DNA of 64,000 nt from Chloracidobacterium sp. (lineage in GTDB: Bacteria; Acidobacteriota; Blastocatellia; Pyrinomonadales; Pyrinomonadaceae): assembly GCA_015075585.1 (NCBI GenBank), contig JABTUB010000001.1, positions 1,784,501 to 1,848,500 of the forward strand, written 5' to 3'. The notes beneath the pieces were generated by a model that saw only the letters and a program-made list of their open reading frames with translations, did not search any database and was not told where the DNA came from. Of this stretch, positions 1 to 8,826 are shown in pieces (position 1 is the stretch's first letter; the number at the start of each line of letters is the position of its first letter). The translations under genes and the position numbers were made by a program.

Positions 1-2
1 TT

Positions 3-929
3 ACAAAGGATGAGCTCGGCGGAGCAATGACGCATAACGCCCGATCCGGCGTAGCTCACTTTGCAGCAGATTCCGACGAACACGCATTGCGGATCACCCG
101 CGAGTTACTCTCGTTCATTCCGTCCAACAATATGGACGATCCGCCGTTCGTTCCGACGGATGATCCGTCAGAGCGTACCGATGACTCTTTGAACACGCTT
201 ATACCGGAATCGCCCAATCAGCCGTACGACATCCGCGATGTCGTGACAAAAGTCGTCGATGACGCTTATTTCTTTGAGGTTCAAGAGCATTTCGCACCGA
301 ATATCGTTGTCGGCTTCGCAAGACTCGGCGGATCTTCGGTCGGAATTGTTGCAAATCAGCCGGCGTTCCTCGCAGGTGTACTCGACATCGATGCATCGGT
401 CAAGGCGGCTCGATTCGTGCGCTTTTGTGACTGTTTCAATATTCCGCTGATAACCTTTGAGGATGTTCCGGGCTTTCTTCCGGGGATCAATCAGGAGCAT
501 CAAGGCATCATTCGCAACGGTGCAAAGCTGCTGTTCGCCTTTGCCGAAGCGACGGTTCCAAAGCTGACCGTCATCACACGAAAGGCTTACGGCGGAGCTT
601 ATTGCGTGATGGCGTCGAAGCACATTCGCACCGATGTGAATTTCGCGTATCCTACCGCCGAGATCGCCGTGATGGGAGCTGAAGGCGCAGTTGGCGTTCT
701 GTATAAAAAGGAGCTGCTCGACACCACCGATCCGATCGGCACACGCGACCGTATTATCAAAGAATTTACCGATAAGTTCGCCAATCCGTATGTCGCCGCC
801 GAGCGCGGCTACATCGACGAGGTAATTGAACCGAAATATACAAGACCGAAATTGATCCGGGCACTTTCACTCCTGCGAAATAAACGCGACAGTAATCCGC
901 CCAAGAAGCACGGCAACATACCGCTTTGA
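3..929 (+). CDS. Acyl-CoA carboxylase carboxyltransferase subunit (3' part)
   Basis: This is the C-terminal part of a biotin-dependent acyl-CoA carboxylase beta subunit of the PccB/AccD5 kind, which moves carboxyl from carboxybiotin to propionyl- or acetyl-CoA. The reading frame is open from the first full codon at position 3, so the gene starts upstream of the window; about 200 residues are missing compared with the usual 510-520. The ATG at 27 lies inside the conserved block GGAMTHNxxSGVAHF and is not the start. Further family signatures are GFLPG, GGAYCVMASK, YPTAEIAVMG and the C-terminal KKHGNIPL. alr follows 24 bases later on the same strand. Acetyl- versus propionyl-CoA preference cannot be read from this fragment. 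Confidence 0.93.
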   Translation, partial: TKDELGGAMTHNARSGVAHFAADSDEHALRITRELLSFIPSNNMDDPPFVPTDDPSERTDDSLNTLIPESPNQPYDIRDVVTKVVDDAYFFEVQEHFAPNIVVGFARLGGSSVGIVANQPAFLAGVLDIDASVKAARFVRFCDCFNIPLITFEDVPGFLPGINQEHQGIIRNGAKLLFAFAEATVPKLTVITRKAYGGAYCVMASKHIRTDVNFAYPTAEIAVMGAEGAVGVLYKKELLDTTDPIGTRDRIIKEFTDKFANPYVAAERGYIDEVIEPKYTRPKLIRALSLLRNKRDSNPPKKHGNIPL

Positions 930-953
930 TACGCGGACCGGCTAAGCAACCCT

Positions 954-2099
954 ATGCAATATGACCCGACCGGCCGCCCGACGGTTTCACTGATCGACCT
1001 CGACGCCCTTGCGTTCAATTATCGCTCGGTGCGTACGTTCGTCGGCAAAGGCCCGCAGTTTCTGGCGGTCGTAAAAGCCGACGGATACGGACACGGCGCG
1101 GTGAGGTGCGCTCAGCGGCTTGCACTCGAAGGCGTCGACCGTTTCGGCGTTGCGCTTCCCGAAGAAGGCGTTGAGCTTCGTAATGCGGGAATTGATCTTC
1201 CGGTCCTATGCCTCGGCGGTTTTTGGCAGGGCCAGGGAGGGTTGTTAGCCGAGTACGGCCTGACGCCGACCATCTGCGAAAAAGAAAAGGCTCTGGCCTG
1301 GAATGCAACAGCCGCTGCGGCAGGTAAGCGATTGAAGTATCATGTCAAGATCGATACGGGAATGGGCCGTTTGGGCATTCGATACGATCACGCTCGTGAG
1401 TTCGCGTTATTTCTTAAGTCGCTTGAGCACATCGAGATCGAGGGCTTGATGACGCATTTTGCCTCTGCGGACGATCCGGATCAAAATTCGTTTACGCGCG
1501 AGCAAATAGCACGTTTCGGGATATGTGTTGACATCTTCCGCGAGTGCGGCCTCAGGCCTGCGATCCTCGATATGGCGAACTCGCCGGGAGCGATCGCACA
1601 TAAGGAGTCGCTAGCAGGCATGATCCGGGTCGGCGGCCTTTTGTATGGCCTCGGCGGCGACGTCCTGCCGACAGGTATCGAGCGTCCCGCGTTGAGGCCG
1701 GTGATGTCGCTCGTTTCAAAGATCGTCTATCTGAAAGAAATTCCCGCAGGCGATTCACTCGGCTACGGCAGAACATACTTTACGAAGCGGAATTCGCTTA
1801 TTGCCGCCGTACCTATCGGCTATTCGGACGGTTTGCCCCGGAATATTTCGAATATCGGCAATGTTATCGTTAATGACAGGCTTTGTCCTATAGTCGGACG
1901 GATCTCGATGGATTGGACACTCATCGATGTGACAGATACGGCGGCAAAGCCCGGCGACATCGTAACGCTTTTCGGAAGAGCGAACGGTGTAAGCGTGCTC
2001 GCAGAGGACGTAGCACGCCAAGCCGGTACGATCTCGTATGAGATCACGTGCGGGATCAGTCCGCGGGTGCCGCGAAAATATCTCGAAGGCCCGCAATGA
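954..2099 (+). CDS. alr: Alanine racemase
   Basis: PLP-dependent racemase making D-alanine for peptidoglycan, 381 residues, the full family length. The PLP-binding lysine lies in VVKADGYGHG (Lys41) and the second catalytic base, the tyrosine of GYGRTY, is near residue 271. The C-terminal beta domain carries the VPIGYSDGLPR and GRISMDW signatures. The ATG at 954 gives the expected short N-terminus before the barrel strand VSLIDLDALAFNY. Its stop codon overlaps the start of the following membrane-protein gene (ATGA), so the two are probably co-translated. Confidence 0.95.
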   Translation: MQYDPTGRPTVSLIDLDALAFNYRSVRTFVGKGPQFLAVVKADGYGHGAVRCAQRLALEGVDRFGVALPEEGVELRNAGIDLPVLCLGGFWQGQGGLLAEYGLTPTICEKEKALAWNATAAAAGKRLKYHVKIDTGMGRLGIRYDHAREFALFLKSLEHIEIEGLMTHFASADDPDQNSFTREQIARFGICVDIFRECGLRPAILDMANSPGAIAHKESLAGMIRVGGLLYGLGGDVLPTGIERPALRPVMSLVSKIVYLKEIPAGDSLGYGRTYFTKRNSLIAAVPIGYSDGLPRNISNIGNVIVNDRLCPIVGRISMDWTLIDVTDTAAKPGDIVTLFGRANGVSVLAEDVARQAGTISYEITCGISPRVPRKYLEGPQ

Positions 2100-2989
2100 G
2101 AACGATCAAAGGATCCGATCTCTCCATTTTTTTTCGAAAGCTCTATGATCTGATGTTCGAGGCTGACCTGTTCAGCCGTGCAGCCCAGTCCGCTTTTTAT
2201 CTCGCATTTTCGATCTTCCCTTTCCTTCTGTTCCTGACGAGCCTTTTCGGATTGGTCCTTGATTCTTCCGATGGGATCAAGAATGAACTCATCCTATATT
2301 TGCGGCAAGTAATGCCGGCTACTGCCTCCGAGCTTGTAAGCAGCACCCTCGCAGAGATCGCCGTCAACAGCTCGAGCGGAAAGCTGACGATCGGCTTGCT
2401 AATTACATTGTGGTCGGCATCATCGGGCGTGAACGCACTCCGGGCGGCTCTCAATGCCGTCTATCAGCTGGCTGAACGCCGATCATGGCTTCTCCTGCGG
2501 ATACACTCTCTTGGGCTTACGCTTGCATTATGCATCCTTTCGGCCATCGTGCTGGCGATCGTATTTTATGGGTGGCAATTCGCCGGTTTAGCATCGCAAT
2601 ATTTTGGAATGCCGATCACCTCGCCCTATTTTTTGGTTGTTATCCAATGGGTATCGATACTGGTGCTGATGCTGCTTGTATGCGAGCTGATCTACAACCT
2701 TCTGCCGGATCATATCACCTTCGAGTGGGAATGGGTGACATCGGGATCGATCGTTGCGATCGTGCTTTGGCTCGTCCTAACAGGGTTGTTCCGTTTGTAT
2801 CTACATTATTTCAACAGTTATGATAGGACTTACGGCTCGCTAGGTGCGGTTATCATCCTGCTTTTATGGCTCTATTTGACCGCACTCACCGTAATGATCG
2901 GAGGTGCGATAAATACCGTACTTCGTCAAATGCGTGACGAACACCGTAAAAACGTTGGGCTCCCGCCTGATCAAACCGTATGTCATTGA
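2096..2989 (+). CDS. YihY/BrkB-family inner membrane protein
   Basis: Polytopic membrane protein of the YihY/BrkB (UPF0761) family, 297 residues with about six hydrophobic segments. Family features are the N-terminal AAQSAFYLAFSIFPFLLF, the WSASSGVNALRAALNAVY segment and the C-terminal YGSLGAVIILLLWLYLTA. The frame extends to 2048, but ATG 2096 overlaps the alr stop as ATGA and begins where family members begin. The molecular role of the family is not settled; it was once mis-annotated as ribonuclease BN. The SIS-domain gene overlaps its end. Confidence 0.88.
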   Translation: MRTIKGSDLSIFFRKLYDLMFEADLFSRAAQSAFYLAFSIFPFLLFLTSLFGLVLDSSDGIKNELILYLRQVMPATASELVSSTLAEIAVNSSSGKLTIGLLITLWSASSGVNALRAALNAVYQLAERRSWLLLRIHSLGLTLALCILSAIVLAIVFYGWQFAGLASQYFGMPITSPYFLVVIQWVSILVLMLLVCELIYNLLPDHITFEWEWVTSGSIVAIVLWLVLTGLFRLYLHYFNSYDRTYGSLGAVIILLLWLYLTALTVMIGGAINTVLRQMRDEHRKNVGLPPDQTVCH

Positions 2990-4008
2990 TGCTGGAAGAG
3001 ATAGCCGAACAGCCTGCCGTGCTTGAGCGAACCATTGAAGCTGAGCGTGGCAAAGCCGCAAAGCTTGGCGCATACCTAAAAGAACGTTCGATCAACCTGA
3101 TCGTCCTTGTCGCTCGAGGCAGTTCCGACAATGCCGCGCAATTCGGCCGCTACCTTCTTGAGGTAACTACCGGAATACCGGTTTCGCTTGCGGCACCGTC
3201 GGTCATAACACTCTACGACGGCAAGCTCGACCTAAAGAACGCCCTCGTGATCGGCGTTTCCCAGTCCGGCGAAGGCACCGATATAAACACCTTTCTCGTC
3301 GAGGCAAAAGAATCGGGCGCGTTCACGCTTGCGATCACGAATGAAGAGGCTTCGGCCATGGCAACGATCGCCGACGAGACTCTGCTGATCCATGCCGGCC
3401 GCGAACGCTCCGTCGCCGCGACAAAGACCTACAGCGGCCAAATGCTGCATTTCTACCTGCTTGCGTCCGCCTTGTCCGGCAAGGAACTTGGCGTTGACCG
3501 AATTCCTGAATTTGCAAGCTCTGCTTTCAGCCTTGAAAGCAGTGTGCGGTGGCTCGTTGACCGCTACACCTTTATGGAAAACTGCGTCGTCGTAGGACGC
3601 GGAATGAATTACGGCAATGCTTACGAACTTGCGTTAAAGCTCATGGAAACATGCTATGTTGTCGCTGAACGGTTCTCTACGGCGGACTTTTTTCACGGGC
3701 CGCTCGCGATCGTAGAGCGTCGTTTTCCGGTGATAATGTTCGCACCGTCGGGACGAACGCGTTCAAGCAGCCTCGATCTTTTGACGAATCTCGCATCGCT
3801 CCATGCTGATTGCCTATCGATCACGAACGATAAGGATATTGCCGAAGCGTCGCCGTCTTGTCTCAAATTGTCTGAGGATATTCCGGAATTGCTGACGCCG
3901 ATCCCGTTCATTATTCCCGCCCAGATGTTCGCAGCATATCTGTCGGCAGCAAAGGGCCTCGATGCAGATGCACCGCGTTCGCTAAAGAAAGTAACTAAAA
4001 CGCTTTAG
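2980..4008 (+). CDS. SIS-domain aminosugar-phosphate isomerase/deaminase (GlmS isomerase-like)
   Basis: 342-residue protein made of two tandem SIS domains, the layout of the GlmS isomerase half without the glutaminase domain. It resembles NagB-II/AgaS-type sugar-phosphate deaminases or isomerases. The phosphosugar-binding loops are visible in ARGSSDNAAQFGRY, in VSQSGEGTDI (SQSGE is the GlmS-type loop) and in the second domain VVGRGMNYGNAYELALK. The AERFSTADFFHGP motif is also GlmS-like. The start overlaps the YihY gene by 10 bases; an ATG at 2989 (TGATG overlap) is an equally good alternative. Likely substrate is glucosamine-6-phosphate, but this is family inference. A minus-strand gene ends two bases downstream. 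Confidence 0.82.
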   Translation: MSLMLEEIAEQPAVLERTIEAERGKAAKLGAYLKERSINLIVLVARGSSDNAAQFGRYLLEVTTGIPVSLAAPSVITLYDGKLDLKNALVIGVSQSGEGTDINTFLVEAKESGAFTLAITNEEASAMATIADETLLIHAGRERSVAATKTYSGQMLHFYLLASALSGKELGVDRIPEFASSAFSLESSVRWLVDRYTFMENCVVVGRGMNYGNAYELALKLMETCYVVAERFSTADFFHGPLAIVERRFPVIMFAPSGRTRSSSLDLLTNLASLHADCLSITNDKDIAEASPSCLKLSEDIPELLTPIPFIIPAQMFAAYLSAAKGLDADAPRSLKKVTKTL

Positions 4009-4009
4009 A

Positions 4010-5323
4010 TCATTCATGCTCTGAAGCCGCGTTCAGCAATGCTTCACGCATCGCACCTGCATTGCTCCACCTGTGTTCCACTTGCTTTGCAAGGGCGGTT
4101 TCGATTATGGCGGCGACCTTCGGCGGAATGTCCGGAACTCTTTGAGCCATCGGGATGATCGGCTTTTCAAAGATCGCCCTGACGGTTTCCGAGATTCCTG
4201 CCTTTGGGCTAATGTCGAGGGCATGTGCGGCGGTGATCAGGCTGTAAGCCGTCATTCCGACCGCGTAGATATCGGACGGCGGACGAACTTCCTTAAAATC
4301 GCGAACTTGCTCAGGCGGCATATAGGCGATAGTTCCGGCTACATCGCCAACCATCGTTACACCGCTCATTCCGGTCTGTTTGAAACTCTTCGAAAGTCCG
4401 AAGTCAGTCAGCTTTGCGACCGAGTTCGGGTATCGGCCCTCGATAAGGATATTCTGTTCTTTGATGTCGCGATGGACGAAGCCGAGTTCATGAGCAAACT
4501 GGAGAGCCGCAAGTGTTTGCTCTATGATCTGTACAGCCTCGCGCCAGTTCAGCCTTCCGCCGTGGTGCTTTGCCATCTGTGCCGCATCCATACCCGCAAC
4601 GAACTCGCTTACCAGATAGACCATACCATTGTGCGTTCCGTGCTCGATGTAGCTGACAATATGCGGATGCCGAAGCGACGCAGCAACCTCGATCTCGCGC
4701 ATAAACCGCTTCAGAGACTGCTCACTTACCGCGACCTCGGGCAGCAGCGTCTTGATCGCCACGGCGCGGCCGTCCTTCTCAGCTCGGGCAAGCATAACAC
4801 TGCCCATTCCGCCTTTGCCCAGCAGGCGTATCATCTGGTAGTGCGGCACGGGCTGCGGATTATCTTTTAATCGTTCACGGCACGCCTCACAGACGTATGT
4901 AAGTTTGTCGTCAGCCGCGGACGCCTCAACACTTTCGGGCGCGCCGCAGTTAAGGCACTTTACCGCAACAAGCGAGGTTGCAGTTTTTAGAAATGGGTCT
5001 TCAACAGTGCCGCTTCCGATCTGATCGGCAATGACCTCGACCTCAAGAACGGTCTCGCCGCCTTGGATCCGGTCACCGCTCTTCAGATAGGCAGTATCAA
5101 CTCTAAGGCCGTTGACAAAGGTGCCGTTGGTCGAACCAAGGTCGCGGATGAAAGCCTGCGGCGGTGCGATCTCGATAATGCAGTGATGGCGGGAAAAAAA
5201 GCGGTCCTCCGGCAGGCAGAACTGCGAATCCTCGCCTCTTCCGATCATAAATGTATCGTGCTGATCGAACGAGAAGGAACGCCCAGTTTGAGGCCCCGCA
5301 ATCACATTTAGGCTAACGCGCAT
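4010..5323 (-). CDS. FHA-domain serine/threonine protein kinase
   Basis: 437 residues in three parts. An FHA phosphothreonine-binding domain occupies about 22-96 (GRG, SRHH, STNGTFVNG). A four-cysteine zinc ribbon lies at 123-148 (CLNC and CEAC). A Hanks-type kinase domain fills about 160-435 with glycine loop GKGGMGSV, Lys191, HRD Asp286, DFG at 307-309 and MPPEQ in place of APE. There is no transmembrane segment, so it should be cytosolic. It is the last gene of a minus-strand run with two other zinc-ribbon proteins and a second kinase, with 14 bases to the gene before it. The FHA domain may read phosphorylation by that second kinase; this is inference. Confidence 0.9.
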   Translation of the reverse strand: MRVSLNVIAGPQTGRSFSFDQHDTFMIGRGEDSQFCLPEDRFFSRHHCIIEIAPPQAFIRDLGSTNGTFVNGLRVDTAYLKSGDRIQGGETVLEVEVIADQIGSGTVEDPFLKTATSLVAVKCLNCGAPESVEASAADDKLTYVCEACRERLKDNPQPVPHYQMIRLLGKGGMGSVMLARAEKDGRAVAIKTLLPEVAVSEQSLKRFMREIEVAASLRHPHIVSYIEHGTHNGMVYLVSEFVAGMDAAQMAKHHGGRLNWREAVQIIEQTLAALQFAHELGFVHRDIKEQNILIEGRYPNSVAKLTDFGLSKSFKQTGMSGVTMVGDVAGTIAYMPPEQVRDFKEVRPPSDIYAVGMTAYSLITAAHALDISPKAGISETVRAIFEKPIIPMAQRVPDIPPKVAAIIETALAKQVEHRWSNAGAMREALLNAASEHE

Positions 5324-5337
5324 TTAGATCGAAAGAC

Positions 5338-5853
5338 TCAACGGATACCGCCGAGGAAGATCGCGGCACCGTACAGAACAAAAATAAGGATCGCAACCGC
5401 GATAAACGCCCCGCCGGTGATAAGGCCGGCCATCGCTAATCCCTTGCCTGTATATCTTTGCGGATCGTTCTTGATCTGCGACAAAGCGATGATACCGGTA
5501 ATGACCGCTGCGGGCGAAAGAAGTACACCTGACCAACAGCACCACCCAACGGTAACGCTGGCGATCCCAAGGCACAAAGAAACGACCGGAAGAGTCTGCG
5601 TGGGAGCCATTTGCATCGGATATTGCATCTGCTGGCCCTGCCACGGTGCCGGTGATATCGGACCCGGCGTCGGCTGCGAAGGCCAACCCGTCGGATTGGT
5701 AGAGCGAACATCGTTGATCATCAACGTCGGCGGTGAATCGTCGCGGAATGTTCCGGGCTCAACAGCCTGCACCAGAAGCAGTTCACCGTCGTCGAGACAA
5801 AAGTTAAGGTCTGCGTCGGTGTACGTTCGCCTGCATTTTGGACACTGCTTCAT
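5338..5853 (-). CDS. Zinc-ribbon DUF4190 membrane protein
   Basis: 171-residue protein beginning with a zinc-ribbon signature, CPKC followed by YTDADLNFCLDDG, then a Pro/Gln-rich linker and a C-terminal DUF4190-type pair of hydrophobic segments (from about residue 93; LGIASVTVGW and AMAGLITGG). Function is unknown; the layout suggests a membrane-anchored accessory protein. The ATG at 5853 aligns with the start of the neighbouring paralogue (MKVCPKC). An in-frame TTG at 5862 overlaps the upstream stop (TTGA) and is the alternative start. It lies between a zinc-ribbon LamG-like protein and the FHA-kinase, all read together. Confidence 0.75.
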   Translation of the reverse strand: MKQCPKCRRTYTDADLNFCLDDGELLLVQAVEPGTFRDDSPPTLMINDVRSTNPTGWPSQPTPGPISPAPWQGQQMQYPMQMAPTQTLPVVSLCLGIASVTVGWCCWSGVLLSPAAVITGIIALSQIKNDPQRYTGKGLAMAGLITGGAFIAVAILIFVLYGAAIFLGGIR

Positions 5854-5858
5854 ATAGC

Positions 5859-6830
5859 TCAACGACGGATCTGAAGGTCTTTGAACGCGATCTTGACGCC
5901 GTCACCCGAATACAACCCCACGACGCCGCCCTTGTAGCCATAAACATTCTTTATCGAATTGACCATCTCGCCATTGATGTACAGCTCGATCTTATCGGGA
6001 CCGTCCCGTACTTCAAGTGTATTCTCATCCGCCCCCGACTTTATCGCATCAGACTTTGTCCACGAAACGACAGGCTTCTCGTCACCGGGAATATGATGCA
6101 CAACTTCGTATTTCTGATTTTTTGTATTGATCAAGAAGGCATACCCCTGCTGGAGTGGTGTCGGGTTACTGTGAAACACCAGTCCATAGCCCAGGCGTGA
6201 ATCAGCATTGTCCATATTTCTGAGGGTTACCCGCGTATCGGCATTCTCGGTCGTGTACTCAGCCGTCGCTGCCAAGACGTAATAGTATCCCTTCTGTTTG
6301 GAACCCATGATCAATTCGCCGTTCCTGAACTCGGTCGTGCCGAATTGCGAATTCGGCCTTACCCACTCCGAAAGATCTAGGTTCTCGACATCGTTACGCG
6401 TTGAAGTGTTCGTGGAATTGGCGGATGTATTCGAGTTCTTATTCCCGGGGAGAAGGCCGCCGCTGTTTGATTTTGAATTGGCGTTCTTGTTGGCTTCTTC
6501 CTGTTCCACCTGCGACCCGAGGTAGAACAGGCCGACGATACCGCCGCCGCCGCACATGACAACCAATGCTCCAAGGATCAAAAGAACCCAAAGCCATGTT
6601 TTTGACGACTTTTTCGGCTGCATCGAGTACGAAGGCTGCGGCGGAGCAGTATTCCAAGCGGCCTGAGATGCGACCGGCATCTGCGGCTGATTAGTGATCC
6701 TGGGCTGATTCAGCAGCACAGTTTCGGGCATTTGCTCGCCGGCGGCTTGCGTCAGGACAGAACCATCGTCAAGACAAAAGTTAAGATTGGGGTCAGTGTA
6801 GGTCTTCTGGCATTTCGGACAAACTTTCAT
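5859..6830 (-). CDS. Zinc-ribbon, single-pass protein with C-terminal LamG/DUF1080-like domain
   Basis: 323 residues. The N-terminal zinc ribbon (CPKCQKTYTD, NFCLDDG) is shared with two neighbours. One transmembrane helix lies near residues 77-105 (WLWVLLILGALVVM), followed by an Asn/Ser-rich linker. The C-terminal domain, from about 148, has a concanavalin-like look (YGLVFHS, AFLINTKNQKYEVV, IELYINGEMV, GVVGLYSGDGVKIAFKDLQI), as in DUF1080-type domains. The topology predicts a cytoplasmic zinc ribbon and an extracytoplasmic sugar- or glycan-binding-like domain. Its stop overlaps or abuts the next gene. Exact function is unknown. Confidence 0.78.
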   Translation of the reverse strand: MKVCPKCQKTYTDPNLNFCLDDGSVLTQAAGEQMPETVLLNQPRITNQPQMPVASQAAWNTAPPQPSYSMQPKKSSKTWLWVLLILGALVVMCGGGGIVGLFYLGSQVEQEEANKNANSKSNSGGLLPGNKNSNTSANSTNTSTRNDVENLDLSEWVRPNSQFGTTEFRNGELIMGSKQKGYYYVLAATAEYTTENADTRVTLRNMDNADSRLGYGLVFHSNPTPLQQGYAFLINTKNQKYEVVHHIPGDEKPVVSWTKSDAIKSGADENTLEVRDGPDKIELYINGEMVNSIKNVYGYKGGVVGLYSGDGVKIAFKDLQIRR

Positions 6831-6932
6831 TTGATCTCCTCAGCAGTATCATCAAATATATGACACGAACGGCGTTATTATACGCACAAATCTTGATAAA
6901 CGCGACTTTACAGTGGAAGTTTCGGAAATCGA

Positions 6933-8558
6933 TCAGAGTGTTTGTCCGCAACGGCCGCAAAACTTTATTTGTGCCGGATAAATGCCTCCGCAACGTGGAC
7001 ACAGGCGTTCTGCCTGCGGTGGAAGCGATCGGGAAGTGCCGAAATTCGGAGTGCTTGCCGACATAAACGATGCAGGCGAACTTATACTAAAGCCGCAGCG
7101 GCCGCAGAACCGCGAGTTCTCCGGCAGGCGCGCAAGGCACCGCGGACACGGAAAGGTTTTGGGCGTCTCCGCAGGCGAGATCAAAACAAAGTTCCCGCCG
7201 CCGCAGCGGCCGCAAAACCTGACGCCTTCCGCGTATCTTGCATTACAATTCGCACAAGCAACGATGCCGGGCATCAAGCTCGAATACGGCGATCCGCCGG
7301 TGCTCGTCCCTTCGGACGGCGACGGTTGGCTCGCGCTCGCCGAATGAATGGGCCGAAGCTGGGCTTGTATCACCTGTTCGTTCGAGCCCGGGCGGATTTC
7401 GATCACACGTTCGTCATCCTTCTCACCCGCTTTTGAAACTCGAAGAATATGCTGGCCGGGCGGTATGTCACCCAGAACAACACGCCCCGAACTGCCGACG
7501 CTCGCTTTTCGTTCATCATCAATATAAACCTCAGCATTAACGGGGCCCAGAATAACAAGCCTTGCCGAACCCGAGCGTTTCTGGTCATCGACGTCCGCAG
7601 CCGCACCTTCGAGAGCATCTATCCATTCGGCGACAGATCCGAATCGGAGGTCTCGATCCGTTTCAAGCGACCGCATTATCACTCGATCCACATCCGGCGG
7701 AATATCCGATCGAAGCGATGCAAGCGGCTCCGGCTTATTCATGATCTTTTGCATTATCAGCTGCATCAGTTCGCCGGTGAAAGGCGTGCGGCCGCCCAGC
7801 ATCAGATACGCGATCGTGCCAAGTGCATAAAGGTCGGCGCGTTTGTCGATACCGATCTCGGGCTGCATCTGTTCGGGAGCCATGAACTCGGGCGTTCCGA
7901 TGATCCCGCGTGACGACGGTGTGGCATTTGACGATACGTCAGTGACCGTATGACTAACGACTTTCGCCAGCCCGAAGTCACCCACCTTTACAAAGCCGTC
8001 GCCGCCTTTGCCTTTCTGCATTATGAAGATGTTTGCAGGCTTGAGGTCTCGATGCAGTATGTTCAGATCGTGAGCGGCTTCGACGCCGTCAGAGATCTGC
8101 CGCAGGAGATGCACGGCACGCTTGACGGGCAGCGTACCTTCACGCCGAAGCAGTTTGTGAAGCGTCTCGCCTTCGACATACTCCATCACCAGATAAAAGA
8201 TGCCGTCCGCACTTTCGCCAAAATCTGTAACGCTTACGGTGTTCGGATGCTGTATCGATGCCGCCGCCTGTGCTTCGCGCTCGAACCGCACGATCGCTTC
8301 GCCTTCCTGCAGATCCTCGCTGTTGAGCAGGTCGGGCCGAACGGTCTTTACAGCAACCATTCGTTTATCGAATTTTGTATCTTTGGCGAGATAGACCTGA
8401 CCCATCGCGCCGCGGCCGAGCCTTGTTTCAAGCAGATATCTGCCTGCCAGCATCTGGTCGCCGGGGAGCGTTGCTTTTGTCGCCGTTTGATCGGACGGAC
8501 ACAAAAGTACATCGTCGCTCAAACATTTCTCACATTGCGGACATTCCCTCATCGTCAA
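6933..8558 (-). CDS. Serine/threonine protein kinase with PEGA domain and zinc ribbons
   Basis: 541 residues. A short Cys-rich N-terminus (CPQCEKC, C20) precedes a complete Hanks-type kinase domain (about 38-305) with glycine loop GRGAMGQV, Lys71, HRD Asp171, DFG at 194-196 and MAPEQ. A PEGA-like domain follows at about 330-400 (VNAEVYIDDERKASVG, GDIPPGQHILRV). Three zinc ribbons of the form CxxC...FCGRCG end the protein. No transmembrane segment is visible, although PEGA domains usually sit outside the membrane. It is the first gene of the minus-strand block at 4.0-8.6 kb. An ATG two codons further in (8552) is a possible start. Confidence 0.9.
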   Translation of the reverse strand: MTMRECPQCEKCLSDDVLLCPSDQTATKATLPGDQMLAGRYLLETRLGRGAMGQVYLAKDTKFDKRMVAVKTVRPDLLNSEDLQEGEAIVRFEREAQAAASIQHPNTVSVTDFGESADGIFYLVMEYVEGETLHKLLRREGTLPVKRAVHLLRQISDGVEAAHDLNILHRDLKPANIFIMQKGKGGDGFVKVGDFGLAKVVSHTVTDVSSNATPSSRGIIGTPEFMAPEQMQPEIGIDKRADLYALGTIAYLMLGGRTPFTGELMQLIMQKIMNKPEPLASLRSDIPPDVDRVIMRSLETDRDLRFGSVAEWIDALEGAAADVDDQKRSGSARLVILGPVNAEVYIDDERKASVGSSGRVVLGDIPPGQHILRVSKAGEKDDERVIEIRPGSNEQVIQAQLRPIHSASASQPSPSEGTSTGGSPYSSLMPGIVACANCNARYAEGVRFCGRCGGGNFVLISPAETPKTFPCPRCLARLPENSRFCGRCGFSISSPASFMSASTPNFGTSRSLPPQAERLCPRCGGIYPAQIKFCGRCGQTL

Positions 8559-8661
8559 TTAGATTTTGAAGCCAAATAGCGAAAAATCCAAGTGTATGCT
8601 GTATCGCAACACGTTTGAGGCCTCAATATTTTGAGCCGCAAGGATAACACGATGCTTAGTT

Positions 8662-8689
8662 TTGCGTTTCTTTTCTCGTTTGCTATAAT
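8662..8689 (+). promoter_or_regulatory. Sigma70-type promoter of tRNA-Lys
   Basis: A -35-like TTGCGT (8662-8667) and a perfect extended -10, TGCTATAAT with TATAAT at 8684-8689, are separated by 16 bases. They lie 14 bases ahead of the tRNA, which fits its transcription start. Seen in sequence; activity is inferred. Confidence 0.7.
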
Positions 8690-8703
8690 CCGATTTTGTT
8701 TCT

Positions 8704-8779
8704 GGGTCGTTAGCTCAGTTGGTAGAGCAACGGACTCTTAATCCGTGGGTCGCAGGTTCGATCCCTGCACGGCCTACCA
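8704..8779 (+). tRNA. tRNA-Lys (anticodon CTT)
   Basis: 76 bases including encoded CCA. The acceptor stem pairs GGGTCGT with ACGGCCT (one G-U). The D arm is GCTC/GAGC, the anticodon stem is ACGGA/TCCGT with loop CTCTTAA giving anticodon CTT (codon AAG), and the T arm is GCAGG-TTCGATC-CCTGC. It stands alone between two minus-strand genes with its own promoter and terminator. Confidence 0.96.
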
Positions 8780-8783
8780 GATA

Positions 8784-8819
8784 AAAAAGGCAAGAGGAAG
8801 GTCATCCTTTTGCCTTTTT
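8784..8819 (+). terminator. Rho-independent terminator after tRNA-Lys
   Basis: Stem AAAAAGGCAA (8784-8793) pairs with TTGCCTTTTT (8810-8819) with additional AGGA/TCCT pairing inside, ending in a T run. The symmetric A and T runs suggest it also serves the minus-strand FHA-PrsW gene that ends at 8827. Confidence 0.8.
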
Positions 8820-8826
8820 CATTGGG

